Below, piece by piece: positions 23,100 to 31,559 of a DNA stretch of 40,302 nt (position 1 is its first letter; each line of letters starts with the position of its first letter). The DNA is from Streptomyces carpinensis (GTDB taxonomy: Bacteria > Actinomycetota > Actinomycetes > Streptomycetales > Streptomycetaceae). Below the pieces are notes generated by a model. It saw only the letters and a program-made list of their open reading frames with translations, did no database searches and was not told the origin of the DNA. The DNA lies in contig NZ_MUBM01000148.1 of the NCBI RefSeq assembly GCF_002154505.1, positions 1 to 40,302 of the forward strand. Reading direction: 5' to 3'. The position numbers were made by a program, and so were the translations under genes.

Positions 23100-24299
23100 T
23101 CACGCTCCGGTCGACCGCCTCGTCGCGAACCCGACCACGGCGGCGACGGCGGCCAGAACGGCGACACTGGTCAGCGCGGCCGGCAGGGAGAGCCAGTCGG
23201 CCATGAACCCGATGGCCGGGGGCCCGAGGAGCATGCCGCCGTAGCCGAGGGTGGAGGCGATCGCGACCCCGCTGGGACCCGCGAGGGCGCCGGCGCGTTC
23301 CACGGCGACCGGAAAGAGGTTGGCGAGCCCGAGCCCGGCGACGGCGAAGCCGAGCAGCGCGGCCCACACCGACGGCGCGAGACAGCCGAGCAGCATGCCG
23401 GCCGCGGCGACGGAGCCCCCGGCCACGATCGTGCGGGTGCGGCCGAGCCGTTCGAGGAGGGTGGTCCCGGTCAGCCGCCCGACCGTCATCGCCAGGGCGA
23501 AGCAGGAGTAGCCGGCCGCCGCGACGCCCGGCGAGGCGTCCAGGTCCTGCTGGAAGTGGAGCGCGCCCCAGTCGGCCATGGCCCCCTCGCCGTAGGCCGT
23601 GCACAACGCGATGAGACCCAGGACGAGGACGCCACCACGGGTGCGGCCGTCGAGGCGTCGCGGATCCGGCTCCTCGGGCCGGACCTGCTCGGCCGGGCGC
23701 GGGGGCGGCAGCCGCAGGAGCGCGCGCCCCGCGACGGCGGTGACGAGCAGGCCGATCACGGTCAGGCACAGCAGGTGCCGGGTGGGGGACAGGAATCCGG
23801 CCACGAGGCCGCCGACTCCCGCTCCCACCATGCCGCCCAGGCTGAAGGCGGCGTGGAAGCTGGGCATGATCGGCCGCCGCAGCGCGGCCACCAGGTCGAC
23901 GGCCGCGCTGTTGAAGGCGACGTTGATGCCGCCGTACGCGGCACCGAAGACCAGCAGGACCGCGCCCAGCGCCAGGGCGGAGTGGGTGAGCGGGGGCAGG
24001 GCCACGCTCAGGGAGAGCAGGACGGCGCAGACGACGGTGACCGGATGGCTGCCGTACCGGCGGCACAGGCGGCCGGTGAGCGTCATGGTGACGACGGCCC
24101 CGGCGGAGACACCGAGGAGGGCGAGGCCGAGTGCCCCGGTGGAGGCGTGGGTCTGGTGCTTGACGTCCGGGATGCGGACGACCCAGCCGGCGAAGACGAA
24201 GCCGTCGAGGGCGAAGAAGGTGGTGAGGGTGACCCGGAGTCGGGTGAGGGCGTTGTCCGTCACGACACTGTGCGGGCGGACTTTGTTTAGAAGCGGCAC
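23100..24299 (-). CDS. MFS transporter, YbjJ-like
   Basis: A 399-aa inner-membrane protein with about 12 hydrophobic segments in two halves separated by a charged cytoplasmic loop (R-P-A-E-Q-V-R-P-E-E-P-D). The first half has F-A-G-W-V-V-R-I-P-D-V-K and G-R-L-C-R-R-Y-G-S (the MFS loop 2-3 motif); the second half has G-R-L-T-G-T-T-L-L-E-R-L-G-R-T-R. It resembles YbjJ-type permeases of sugar-like or unknown substrates. The start is GTG 24299. TAGCCT on the minus strand ends about 6 nt before it, so the message may be leaderless. A perfect inverted repeat overlaps this start and could be an operator. Confidence 0.85.
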   Translation of the reverse strand: MPLLNKVRPHSVVTDNALTRLRVTLTTFFALDGFVFAGWVVRIPDVKHQTHASTGALGLALLGVSAGAVVTMTLTGRLCRRYGSHPVTVVCAVLLSLSVALPPLTHSALALGAVLLVFGAAYGGINVAFNSAAVDLVAALRRPIMPSFHAAFSLGGMVGAGVGGLVAGFLSPTRHLLCLTVIGLLVTAVAGRALLRLPPPRPAEQVRPEEPDPRRLDGRTRGGVLVLGLIALCTAYGEGAMADWGALHFQQDLDASPGVAAAGYSCFALAMTVGRLTGTTLLERLGRTRTIVAGGSVAAAGMLLGCLAPSVWAALLGFAVAGLGLANLFPVAVERAGALAGPSGVAIASTLGYGGMLLGPPAIGFMADWLSLPAALTSVAVLAAVAAVVGFATRRSTGA

Positions 24300-24305
24300 A
24301 AAGTC
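24279..24305. promoter_or_regulatory. Inverted repeat GACTTTGT-N11-ACAAAGTC over the MFS start
   Basis: Perfect 8-bp arms (24279-24286, 24298-24305) with an 11-bp spacer straddle the GTG start of the MFS gene. The A/T-containing arms stand out in this GC-rich sequence. CTTTGTT/AACAAAG half-sites are typical of ROK-family (XylR/NagC-like) operators. A ROK regulator lies at 30279-31517 but a link is speculative. Confidence 0.6.
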
Positions 24306-24451
24306 AGGCTAGGAGGACGTGGGCGCGGGGGCAAGGGGCTGGTGGACGGGAGCGGCAGGTCAGAGGCGACGCTCGGGGTACCGCGGCAGGTGAGATCGAT
24401 GCCCGCGCGGGCCGGCGGTCCTGTGCGGGCGGCGAGGGGCTCCCGTGGTCG

Positions 24452-25024
24452 TCAGCCCGTCTTGCGCCCCCACCGCGTGTCGACCCGGGCCCACTCCTCG
24501 GCCCACTGGTCGAAGCGGCGACGGTCGAGCCGGCTCTGGACGAGCTTGGCACCGCCGATGACGAGGCCCACGGTGGCCGTGCCCGCCCACAGGCCGCCCA
24601 GGACCGACTGGAAGGCGGTGTCGGCCGCGGAGGCGGGCGGCGGCATCAGCGTGCCGTGCCCGTCCGTCCACACCGTGACGTGGGAGCCCGGCGTCGCGGT
24701 GGCGGGGACTCTGGTCCGGCCCGTGTGCGTCGAACCGTCCGGTTCGCTCCAGCGCACCGTCCCCCACACCACGGCACCGCTCGTCGGACGGGCGTCCGCC
24801 TGTGTCGTCCCCGGCTTCAGCACGGCCGACACCGGACGGCTCCGCTCGCGCACGTGCTGCGCGCTCTGCTGCATGGCGCCCGCCGTCACCAGTCCCGCCA
24901 GCAGTCCGCCCGCCAGGGCGAGGACCCAGGCGACGAGCAGAATCCACGCCTCCACGACATCACTGGTCCGCCTGAGCGGACTGCGCCGCCACCGCCACAG
25001 CCACACTCCCGCACGACGTGTCAC
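24452..25024 (-). CDS. Rv1733c-like two-helix membrane protein
   Basis: A 190-aa protein of the actinobacterial Rv1733c-type family. A basic R-R-S-P-L-R-R motif precedes the first membrane helix (I-L-L-V-A-W-V-L-A-L-A-G-G-L-L-A-G-L). An extracytoplasmic domain of ~75 residues follows with V-x-W and H-T-G-R-T-R-V-P elements, then a second helix (W-A-G-T-A-T-V-G-L-V-I-G-G) and a basic cytoplasmic tail ending R-W-G-R-K-T-G. The frame is open to 25225, but GAGGGG precedes the GTG at 25024 by about 9 nt, and the N-terminal region beyond it is low-complexity Arg/Pro. The function is unknown. The flanks 24300-24451 and 25025-25286 show no gene. Confidence 0.8.
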   Translation of the reverse strand: MTRRAGVWLWRWRRSPLRRTSDVVEAWILLVAWVLALAGGLLAGLVTAGAMQQSAQHVRERSRPVSAVLKPGTTQADARPTSGAVVWGTVRWSEPDGSTHTGRTRVPATATPGSHVTVWTDGHGTLMPPPASAADTAFQSVLGGLWAGTATVGLVIGGAKLVQSRLDRRRFDQWAEEWARVDTRWGRKTG

Positions 25025-25286
25025 CTTCGACACCCCCTCGTGAGCAACGACGGCCCTTACTGCAAGTGTGCCTCCAGAAGCGATCAGAGGCTCCCGGGAG
25101 CACGAAACCCGGGTCACCGGCCCGCGCGGACGGCGTGACGGGCCGCGTCGCGGACGGTGGGACGGGCCGTGCGGACGGCGTGCGGCAGGCTTGCGAGCGG
25201 AGCGCGCGCGACCGGTTTTGGACACGGATCGGTTAAGGCCGGCTCACGTATCGGTTGCCGTGCGGTGAGCGCGCCATGATGGGACC

Positions 25287-25667
25287 ATGACGCTCGCCGC
25301 GCGTGCCCTCGCCCAACTGGCCACCTGGCCCGACCTGATGGAAGCGGTGCCGAGCTGCGGCACCGGGCAGGCGCTCAGCTCGGCGCACGGGGAGATCGCC
25401 CACTTCCACTCCGACCGCGACGTCGACCTCCACCTCACCGACCGGGCCATCCGCCGTCTCGCGCGCGACCTGAGGCGTTTCGCCGCGATCCGCGTCGTAC
25501 CGGGCTCGTCCTGGGTGACGATCCGCCTCGACGCGTCGGCCGACGTCGATCTCCTCCTGTCGCTGACGAGCGTGGCACTCCAGGCCCACCAGGGCGGTCC
25601 CGGCGAGGACCGGGCGGTCCCCTCCGGCTGCAACGACGGCCGCGGTGTGGGCTTCCTGCGTACCTGA
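25287..25667 (+). CDS. Luciferase-domain (DUF5519-like) protein
   Basis: A 126-aa soluble protein matching, from memory, the small 'luciferase family' proteins of actinobacteria (a domain named after its occurrence, with no shown light emission). Conserved features: an H-x-H-x-D-R-D-V-D-L-H-L-T segment (~36-48), G-S-S-W-V-T-I-R-L-D (~73-82) and D-V-D-L-L-L-S-L-T. No ribosome binding site is seen before ATG 25287. CATGAT at 25275-25280 could be a -10 element of a leaderless message. Convergent with the DeoR gene; 28 bp separate the stops. Confidence 0.7.
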   Translation: MTLAARALAQLATWPDLMEAVPSCGTGQALSSAHGEIAHFHSDRDVDLHLTDRAIRRLARDLRRFAAIRVVPGSSWVTIRLDASADVDLLLSLTSVALQAHQGGPGEDRAVPSGCNDGRGVGFLRT

Positions 25668-25695
25668 CGCCATGTGCTCGCCGGCAGGGGCGTCC

Positions 25696-26475
25696 TCAGA
25701 CGGTGACGACCCGGATCCCCGCCTCCTCGAACCGGCGCACCGTCTCCTTCCCGGCCGCCGCGTCCGTGACCAGCGTGTCCACCGACTCAGCGGAGCAGAT
25801 GCGCGCGAAGGCGCGCCCGCCCAGCTTGCTGGAGTCCGCGGCGACGACCACACGTTCGGCGCGCTCGCACAGCAGCCGGTTGATGGCGGCCTCCGCCTCG
25901 TCGTTGGCCGCCGCGCCGTGCGTGACGTCGAAGGCGACCACGCCGAGGACCGCCACGTCGATCGTGATCTGGCCGAGCACCCCGTCCGCCAGCGGGCCGA
26001 TGAGCTCGTACGACTGCGGGCGCGCGACCCCGCCGGTCACCACGATCTTGAACTGGGGCCGTACGGCGAGCTCGTTGGCGATGTTGAGCGCGTTCGTCAC
26101 CACGGTCAGGGCCGGGGAGCCGGAGGCCAGGTCGCCGCGCACCGCGAGGGCGCGGGCCACCTCCGTGGTGGTCGTGCCGCCGGTCAGGCCCACCGCCTCG
26201 CCGGGTGCCACGAGGTCCGCCACGGCCCGGGCGATCCGCTGCTTCTCGGAGGCGCGGCGGGCCGTCTTGTAGCGCAGGGGCAGTTCGTAGGAGACGCCGT
26301 GCACGACCGCGCCGCCCCGGGTGCGGACCAGCATCTGCTGTTCGGCGAGCTGGTCGAAGTCCCGCCGGATCGTCGCCGCCGACACCAGCAGCTCGGCCGC
26401 CGCCTCCTCGACGTCCAGCCGGCCGCGCTCGACGAGCAGCTCCAGCAGCGCCTTCCAGCGGGCATCGCGCGACAT
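25696..26475 (-). CDS. DeoR/GlpR-family sugar-phosphate regulator
   Basis: A 259-aa repressor. The N-terminal winged HTH is R-L-D-V-E-E-A-A-A-E-L-L-V-S-A-A-T-I-R-R-D-F-D-Q-L (~19-43), the DeoR signature. The C-terminal sugar-phosphate sensor domain has T-G-G-T-T-T-T-E-V-A and V-V-A-A-D-S-S-K-L-G. ATG 26475 has GGAGG just upstream. Although the frame is open to 26742, that would run through the promoter region. It is divergent from an SIS-domain gene with a long inverted repeat between them. Induction by a sugar or aminosugar phosphate made by the SIS/aldolase pathway is the expected control. Confidence 0.92.
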   Translation of the reverse strand: MSRDARWKALLELLVERGRLDVEEAAAELLVSAATIRRDFDQLAEQQMLVRTRGGAVVHGVSYELPLRYKTARRASEKQRIARAVADLVAPGEAVGLTGGTTTTEVARALAVRGDLASGSPALTVVTNALNIANELAVRPQFKIVVTGGVARPQSYELIGPLADGVLGQITIDVAVLGVVAFDVTHGAAANDEAEAAINRLLCERAERVVVAADSSKLGGRAFARICSAESVDTLVTDAAAGKETVRRFEEAGIRVVTV

Positions 26476-26535
26476 CGGCGGCCTCCGTTCCTCGATCCTC
26501 CGTGACCCTAGCGCACCCGACACGGAGGCAGATGC

Positions 26536-26579
26536 TTGATTCTGCTCGAAAAGCACGGCTATCTTGCAAGAACAATCAA
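26536..26579 (+). promoter_or_regulatory. Promoter of the SIS operon inside a DeoR-type inverted repeat
   Basis: The -35 TTGATT (26536-26541) and -10 TATCTT (26560-26565) are 18 bp apart. The same stretch holds an imperfect inverted repeat: TTGATTCTGCTCG (26536-26548) against GCAAGAACAATCAA (26566-26579), about 10 of 13 positions matching. DNA binding here would cover the whole promoter. The AT-richness is marked against the background. Confidence 0.6.
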
Positions 26580-26602
26580 TCATCCCCCGGGAGGGTATGG
26601 CC

Positions 26603-27484
26603 ATGAGCCATGTCGAGGACGAGCTGACCAGCCAGCCGGAGTGCTGGACCCGTGTCGCGGCCGACGCCGCCGGACACGGCGGGGCGCTGCCGGCGCCGGG
26701 GGAGCGGGTGGCGATCGTCGGCTGCGGGACGTCGTACTTCATGGCGCAGGCCGCCGCCGCGCTGCGTGAGGGCGCCGGGCAGGGCGAGACCGACGCCTTC
26801 GCGGCCTCCGAGTTCCCCCACGGCCGCTCCTACGACCGGGTCCTGGCCCTCACCCGCTCCGGCACCACCACCGAAGTGCTCGACGTGCTGGACCGGTTGA
26901 AGGGCCGCACGCGCACGACGGCCGTCACCGCGGACCCCGACACCCCTGTCATGTCGGCCGCCGACGACGTCGTCGTCCTCGACTACGCGGACGAACGCTC
27001 CGTGGTGCAGACCCGGTTCGCGACCACCGCGCTCACCCTGCTCCGTGCCCACCTCGGCCTGCACACCGACGCCGTCGTGGCCGACGCCCGCACCGCGCTG
27101 TCCCAGCCCCTGCCCGAAGGTCTCGTCGACTGCACGCAGTTCACCTTCCTGGGCCGGGGCTGGACCGTGGGCCTCGCCAACGAGGCCGGCCTGAAGATGC
27201 GCGAGGCCTCACTGTCCTGGACCGAGGCCTACCCGGCGATGGAGTACCGGCACGGGCCCATCAGCATCACCACGCGCGGCACGGCGACCTGGATGCTCGG
27301 CCGCGCACCGGAGGGACTCGCCGACCAGGTGCGCGCCACGGGCGGGCTGTGGGTCGACGGCGGACTCGACCCGCTCGCCGAACTCGTCCGCGTCCAGCGG
27401 CTCGCGGTCGCCGTCGCCGCGGCCCGCGGCCTCGACCCGGACCAGCCACGCCACCTCACCCGCTCGGTGATCCTCACCCCCTGA
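26603..27484 (+). CDS. SIS-domain sugar isomerase/deaminase (AgaS/GlmS-like)
   Basis: A 293-aa protein with two SIS folds that bind phosphorylated sugars. The first has I-V-G-C-G-T-S-Y-F-M-A and the phosphosugar loop L-T-R-S-G-T-T-T-E; the second has F-L-G-R-G-W-T-V-G-L-A-N-E-A and the E-Y-R-H-G-P segment typical of AgaS/GlmS isomerase domains. GGGAGGG is 7 nt before ATG 26603 and only 1 nt before ATG 26597, which decides the start. With the class II aldolase downstream it looks like an aminosugar-phosphate deaminase/isomerase (galactosamine-6-P to tagatose-6-P); this specificity is inference. Confidence 0.88.
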   Translation: MSHVEDELTSQPECWTRVAADAAGHGGALPAPGERVAIVGCGTSYFMAQAAAALREGAGQGETDAFAASEFPHGRSYDRVLALTRSGTTTEVLDVLDRLKGRTRTTAVTADPDTPVMSAADDVVVLDYADERSVVQTRFATTALTLLRAHLGLHTDAVVADARTALSQPLPEGLVDCTQFTFLGRGWTVGLANEAGLKMREASLSWTEAYPAMEYRHGPISITTRGTATWMLGRAPEGLADQVRATGGLWVDGGLDPLAELVRVQRLAVAVAAARGLDPDQPRHLTRSVILTP

Positions 27485-27527
27485 CGCCCGACCCCCGACG
27501 TCCCCCCGCATCCGGAAAGGACAAGCC

Positions 27528-28400
27528 GTGCCGCTTGCACCGACCGGCGAGCTGGTCGGCGGCGCCGCCGCCGCGCGCTCCGCCGTCGTCGCCTTCAACG
27601 TCATCACGCTGGAACACATCGAGGCCGTCGTCACCGGCGCCGAGGCGGCCGGTGCGCCCGTCGTCCTCCAGGTCAGCCAGAACGCGGTCGGGTTCCGGGG
27701 CGGGCGGCTGCAGCCGCTCGCCCGCGCGGCCGTCGCCGCCGCCGAACAGGCCTCCGTGCCCGTCGCCCTGCACCTCGACCACGTGCAGAGCGACGACCTG
27801 CTGCGTCAGGCACCCGAGGCGGGCTTCAGCTCCGTGATGTACGACGCCTCCCGGCTGCCGTACACGGAGAACCTCGCCGCGACCCGCGCCGCCGCCGCAT
27901 GGGCACACGCCCAGGGGCTCTGGATCGAGGCGGAGCTCGGGGAGGTCGGCGGCAAGGACGGCCGGCCGCCGCTGGACGCCCACGCCCCCGGCGCCCGCAC
28001 CGACCCCGGCGAGGCGCACGCGTTCGTCACCGACTCGGGAGTGGACGCGCTTGCCGTGGCCATCGGCAACTCCCACGCCATGACCGAGCGCACCGCGGCC
28101 CTCGACCACGACCTCGTCAAGCGCCTGGCCGACACCCTGGACGTCCCGCTCGTCCTGCACGGCTCCTCCGGCGTGCCCGACGGCGAACTGACCGCGGCCG
28201 TCGCCGGCGGTCTCGCCAAGATCAACATCGGCACGGCCCTCAACCTCGCCATGACCAACGCGATCCGCGAGTTCCTCACGGCCCATCCCGAGGCGGTCGA
28301 CTCCCGCAAGTACCTCGGCGTGGGCCGGGAGGCGATGGCGCGGGAGGTGGAACGGCTCATCGGCGTGGTCGGCACGCCCGCCGCGCCGCCTACCGCTTGA
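27528..28400 (+). CDS. Class II fructose/tagatose-bisphosphate aldolase
   Basis: A 290-aa zinc-dependent aldolase (FbaA/GatY/KbaY family) that cleaves a ketose bisphosphate to dihydroxyacetone phosphate and glyceraldehyde-3-phosphate. Metal and catalytic residues: L-H-L-D-H (D84, H85), H183 in I-G-N-S-H-A-M (the usual G-T-x-H-G is altered), H211 in L-H-G-S-S-G, and K-I-N-I-G-T-A-L near the C-terminus. GTG 27528 follows GGAAAGGAC. It is 43 bp after the SIS gene, so the two are co-transcribed. No sugar-phosphate kinase is adjacent, so the bisphosphate must come from elsewhere. Overlaps the convergent methyltransferase by 11 bp. Confidence 0.9.
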   Translation: MPLAPTGELVGGAAAARSAVVAFNVITLEHIEAVVTGAEAAGAPVVLQVSQNAVGFRGGRLQPLARAAVAAAEQASVPVALHLDHVQSDDLLRQAPEAGFSSVMYDASRLPYTENLAATRAAAAWAHAQGLWIEAELGEVGGKDGRPPLDAHAPGARTDPGEAHAFVTDSGVDALAVAIGNSHAMTERTAALDHDLVKRLADTLDVPLVLHGSSGVPDGELTAAVAGGLAKINIGTALNLAMTNAIREFLTAHPEAVDSRKYLGVGREAMAREVERLIGVVGTPAAPPTA

Positions 28401-29535
28401 CGGCCTTCAGCACCACGAACTTCGGGTCACTGGCCACCAGCCGGCTGTTGCCGAACAGCCGGCGCAGCTTGACGTGGTAGCCCAGGTGCCGGTTGCCGAT
28501 CACCCACAGCTCGCCGCCGGGGCGCAGCGCACGCCGCGCCCCGGTGAACATCCGCCACGCCGTCGCGTCCGTCGTCGCCTGCTGCGAGTGGAACGGCGGG
28601 TTGTTGAGCACCAGGTCCACACTGCCGGCCGGCACGCCCGAGAGGCCGTCGCCGACCCGGAACTCGGCGCGCCCCGGCACCTCGTTCGCCCTGTACGTCG
28701 CCTCTGCCGAGGCCACCGCCTGGAACGACTCGTCCGTGAACAGCACCTCGGCCTCGGGGTGCGCCAGCGCCATCGCCGTACCGACGACTCCGTTGCCGCA
28801 GCCCAGGTCCACCACCCGGCGGGCTCCGCGGCCGTCGGGCAGGTGCTGCAGGAAGAAGCGGGTGCCGATGTCGAGCCGGTCGGCGCAGAAGACGCCCGCG
28901 TGGTTGACGACCCTGCGGCCGGAGACGGCGCCGATGCCGTCGGGCAGGTCGTAGCTGTACGGCCACGGGCTGGCGGGCCGTTCCAGGGCCGGGTCCGGGG
29001 TGCACAGGATCAGCCGGGCCTTGCGCCGCGCGAGCGAGGTCCGCGTCGGGCCCAGGATCCGCTCGAACAGCGCGAGCGTCGAGGTGTGGATGTCCTTCAC
29101 CATGCCGGTGCCCACGACGACCGTGCCCTCGTGCACCGCGGGAGCCAGCCGCAGCAGCTGGTCCTCCAGCAGGGCGAGGCTCTTGGGCACGCGCACCAGC
29201 AGGACGTCGATCCGGCCGGGCGGCGCGTCCTGCGTGGTGAGCAGCCGTACGGCACCGGGCTCGACACCGTTGCGGGCGAGGTTGAGGCGGGTCGCCTCCT
29301 GCCCGAGGAACGAGTCGGTGATCTGCGCCGGACGGTGCTCCGCCAGCGCCGTCACCAGCGCTCCCCAACGGTCCCCGACGACCACGACCGTCCCGGACAG
29401 ATCGGTCGCCTCCTCGGCGAGGTGTGTCAGCAGATACTCGTCGGAGGCGTCCCAGGCGCGCAGCCGGTCACGCGGGTCCTCGGGGAACCGGGCCAGCGCG
29501 AGCTCGCCCCAGGGGGTCGTCATACGGTCGCTCAT
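28390..29535 (-). CDS. RlmG-like SAM-dependent RNA methyltransferase
   Basis: A 381-aa protein matching RlmG/RsmC architecture: a catalytically dead N-terminal methyltransferase-like half and an active C-terminal half. SAM motif I is D-L-G-C-G-N-G (243-249), and the N2-guanine catalytic motif is N-N-P-P-F-H (311-316). The length equals E. coli RlmG (378 aa), which makes m2G1835 in 23S rRNA. By homology this is the probable function, though RsmC-type 16S rRNA activity cannot be excluded. ATG 29535; an in-frame ATG at 29523 is an alternative. Only 56 bp separate it from the divergent alkB start. Confidence 0.88.
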   Translation of the reverse strand: MSDRMTTPWGELALARFPEDPRDRLRAWDASDEYLLTHLAEEATDLSGTVVVVGDRWGALVTALAEHRPAQITDSFLGQEATRLNLARNGVEPGAVRLLTTQDAPPGRIDVLLVRVPKSLALLEDQLLRLAPAVHEGTVVVGTGMVKDIHTSTLALFERILGPTRTSLARRKARLILCTPDPALERPASPWPYSYDLPDGIGAVSGRRVVNHAGVFCADRLDIGTRFFLQHLPDGRGARRVVDLGCGNGVVGTAMALAHPEAEVLFTDESFQAVASAEATYRANEVPGRAEFRVGDGLSGVPAGSVDLVLNNPPFHSQQATTDATAWRMFTGARRALRPGGELWVIGNRHLGYHVKLRRLFGNSRLVASDPKFVVLKAVKR

Positions 29536-29591
29536 CGTCCGTCCAGGCTATCCGAGCCCCAGCTCAGGACCGCTAGGGCAGGATGGGCACC

Positions 29592-30242
29592 ATGGACGCC
29601 GAGCTGTTCCCCCGCGGTCCTGCGGAGGTCGCGCCGGGCGCGGTGCACGTACCGGACTGGCTGGACTCGGCGCGGCAGCGCGAGCTGCTCGCCGCCTGCC
29701 GGGAGTGGGCCCGTCCGCCGGCCGGCCTGCGCACGGTCCGCACGCCCGGCGGCGGCACGATGACCGCCCGGCAGGTCTGCCTGGGGTGGCACTGGTACCC
29801 GTACGCCTACGCCCGCACGGTCGTGGACGGCGACGGCGCCCCGGTCAAACCGTTCCCGGCATGGCTGGGCGAGCTGGGGCGGCGCGCGGTGAGCGACGCG
29901 CTCGGTCCGGCGGCGGCCACCGGGGCGGAGTACGACATCGCCCTGATCAACTTCTACGACGCCGACGCCCGCATGGGCATGCACCGCGACAGCGACGAGC
30001 GGTCCGACGCGCCCGTCGTCTCGCTCAGCCTCGGCGACACCTGTGTGTTCCGCTTCGGCAACACCGAGACCCGCGCCAGGCCCTACACCGACGTCGAGCT
30101 GCGCAGCGGCGACCTGTTCGTCTTCGGCGGCCCGTCGCGGCTCGCGTACCACGGTGTGCCCCGCGTCCATCCGGGCACGGCACCGCCCGAGTTGGGGCTG
30201 AGCGGCCGGTTGAACATCACCCTCCGGGTGAGCGGGCTGTAG
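29592..30242 (+). CDS. alkB: AlkB-like Fe(II)/2-oxoglutarate dioxygenase
   Basis: A 216-aa enzyme that removes alkyl groups from DNA or RNA bases by oxidation. Iron ligands H131, D133 (M-H-R-D) and H187 (Y-H-G-V); 2-oxoglutarate-binding R-L-N-I-T-L-R near the C-terminus; N-F-Y-D-A-D as in E. coli AlkB. The ATG at 29592 is chosen because AGGATGGG sits upstream; the in-frame ATG at 29583 would add three residues. It is followed after 36 bp by a ROK regulator, possibly in one transcript. No Ada box or other repair gene is next to it. Confidence 0.93.
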   Translation: MDAELFPRGPAEVAPGAVHVPDWLDSARQRELLAACREWARPPAGLRTVRTPGGGTMTARQVCLGWHWYPYAYARTVVDGDGAPVKPFPAWLGELGRRAVSDALGPAAATGAEYDIALINFYDADARMGMHRDSDERSDAPVVSLSLGDTCVFRFGNTETRARPYTDVELRSGDLFVFGGPSRLAYHGVPRVHPGTAPPELGLSGRLNITLRVSGL

Positions 30243-30278
30243 GTCGCCCGGCCGGCGGATCATGGGAGACTCGCCCTC

Positions 30279-31517
30279 ATGAGCGGCAAGGCGGACCCCC
30301 GGACGGCGGGGGAAGGGACCACCTCGAGGACGCGGCTGGACCGGGGGCGCGGTGCGCTCGGGCCCGCGTTGGAGCTCGTGCACACCGGGCGCGCCCCGAC
30401 CAGGGCCGTCCTCACCGCCGAGTTGGGGGTGACCCGGGCCACGGCGGGCGCGGTGGCCGCCGAGCTGGAGGCGCTGGGCCTGATCCGGGTGGACGCCCGG
30501 CCGGGTGCGGCGGCCGGTTCGCAGGGGCGGCCCTCGCACCGGCTCGCGGTCGCCGAGGACGGGCCCGTCGCCCTCGCCGCGCAGGTGCACGCCGACGGCT
30601 TCCGTGCGGCTCTGGTGGGCCTGGGCGGCCGGATCGTGGCCACCGCGCCCGGCTGCGAGACCGTGGACGCCGACCCCGCGAAGGTGCTCGGCTCCGTGGT
30701 CGAGGCCGGAGCCGAGCTGCTGCGCAGCACCGGACGCCGCTGCGTCGGCGCCGGACTCGCCGTGCCGTCCGCGGTCGCCGAACCGGAGGGTCTGGCGCTG
30801 AACCCGCTCCACCTGGCCTGGCCCCCGGGCGCGCCCGTGCGGCGGATCTTCGCCGAGTGCGTGCGCGCGGCCGGGATCACGGGTCCGGCGTTCGCCGCCA
30901 ACGACGTCAACCTCGCCGCGCTCGCCGAGCACCGGCACGGCGCCGGGCGTGGCGCCCGCGACCTGCTGTGCGTGGCCACCGGGCACCGGGGGGTGGGCGG
31001 TGCGCTGGTCCTCGACGGGCGACTGCACACGGGCAGTTCCGGCCTGGCGCTGGAGGTCGGGCACCTCACCGTCAACCCCGAGGGCCGCCCCTGCCACTGC
31101 GGCAGCCGCGGCTGCCTCGACGTGGAGGCCGACCCGCTGGCCTTCCTGACCGCGGCGGGCCGCGAACCGGGCCCGGAGGTGTCGCTGCTGCAACAGGCCA
31201 ACGACCTGATCCGTCACCACTACGACGACCCGGCCGTCCGCACGGCCGTCGAGGCCCTCGTCGACCGCCTCGGCCTGGGCCTCGCCGGCCTGGTGAACAT
31301 CCTCAACCCGGACCGGATCATCCTCGGCGGACTGCACCGCACCCTGCTCGACGCCGACCCGGTCCGGCTGCGCGCCGTCGTCGCCGACCGCAGCCTGTGG
31401 GGTCAGAGCGGAGGCGTCCCCATCCTGCCCTGCACGCTGGACCACAACAGCCTGGTCGGCGCGGCGGAACTGGCCTGGCAGCCGGTCCTGGACGACCCGC
31501 TGGCCGCGCTGGCCTGA
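30279..31517 (+). CDS. ROK-family transcriptional regulator
   Basis: A 412-aa protein with an N-terminal winged HTH (A-P-T-R-A-V-L-T-A-E-L-G-V-T-R-A-T-A-G, ~39-57) fused to a ROK domain. The zinc site is intact (G-H-L-T-V-N then C-H-C-G-S-R-G-C-L-D). The ATP-binding D-x-G-G-T motif of ROK kinases is absent (Q-V-H-A-D-G instead), so it should sense a sugar without phosphorylating it, as NagC and XylR do. Weak ribosome binding site before ATG 30279. Targets unknown; the MFS operator-like repeat at 24279-24305 is one candidate. Confidence 0.92.
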   Translation: MSGKADPRTAGEGTTSRTRLDRGRGALGPALELVHTGRAPTRAVLTAELGVTRATAGAVAAELEALGLIRVDARPGAAAGSQGRPSHRLAVAEDGPVALAAQVHADGFRAALVGLGGRIVATAPGCETVDADPAKVLGSVVEAGAELLRSTGRRCVGAGLAVPSAVAEPEGLALNPLHLAWPPGAPVRRIFAECVRAAGITGPAFAANDVNLAALAEHRHGAGRGARDLLCVATGHRGVGGALVLDGRLHTGSSGLALEVGHLTVNPEGRPCHCGSRGCLDVEADPLAFLTAAGREPGPEVSLLQQANDLIRHHYDDPAVRTAVEALVDRLGLGLAGLVNILNPDRIILGGLHRTLLDADPVRLRAVVADRSLWGQSGGVPILPCTLDHNSLVGAAELAWQPVLDDPLAALA

Positions 31518-31559
31518 TCCCGGACCAGGACAGGGCACGGCGCACTGGGGAGCGATGAC

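Noticed and set aside
22877..23167. Minus-strand frame with a repeated H-R-T-A peptide
   Set aside because: The peptide repeat merely reflects the 14-bp DNA tandem repeat; there is no ribosome binding site and it overlaps the ends of both neighbouring genes.
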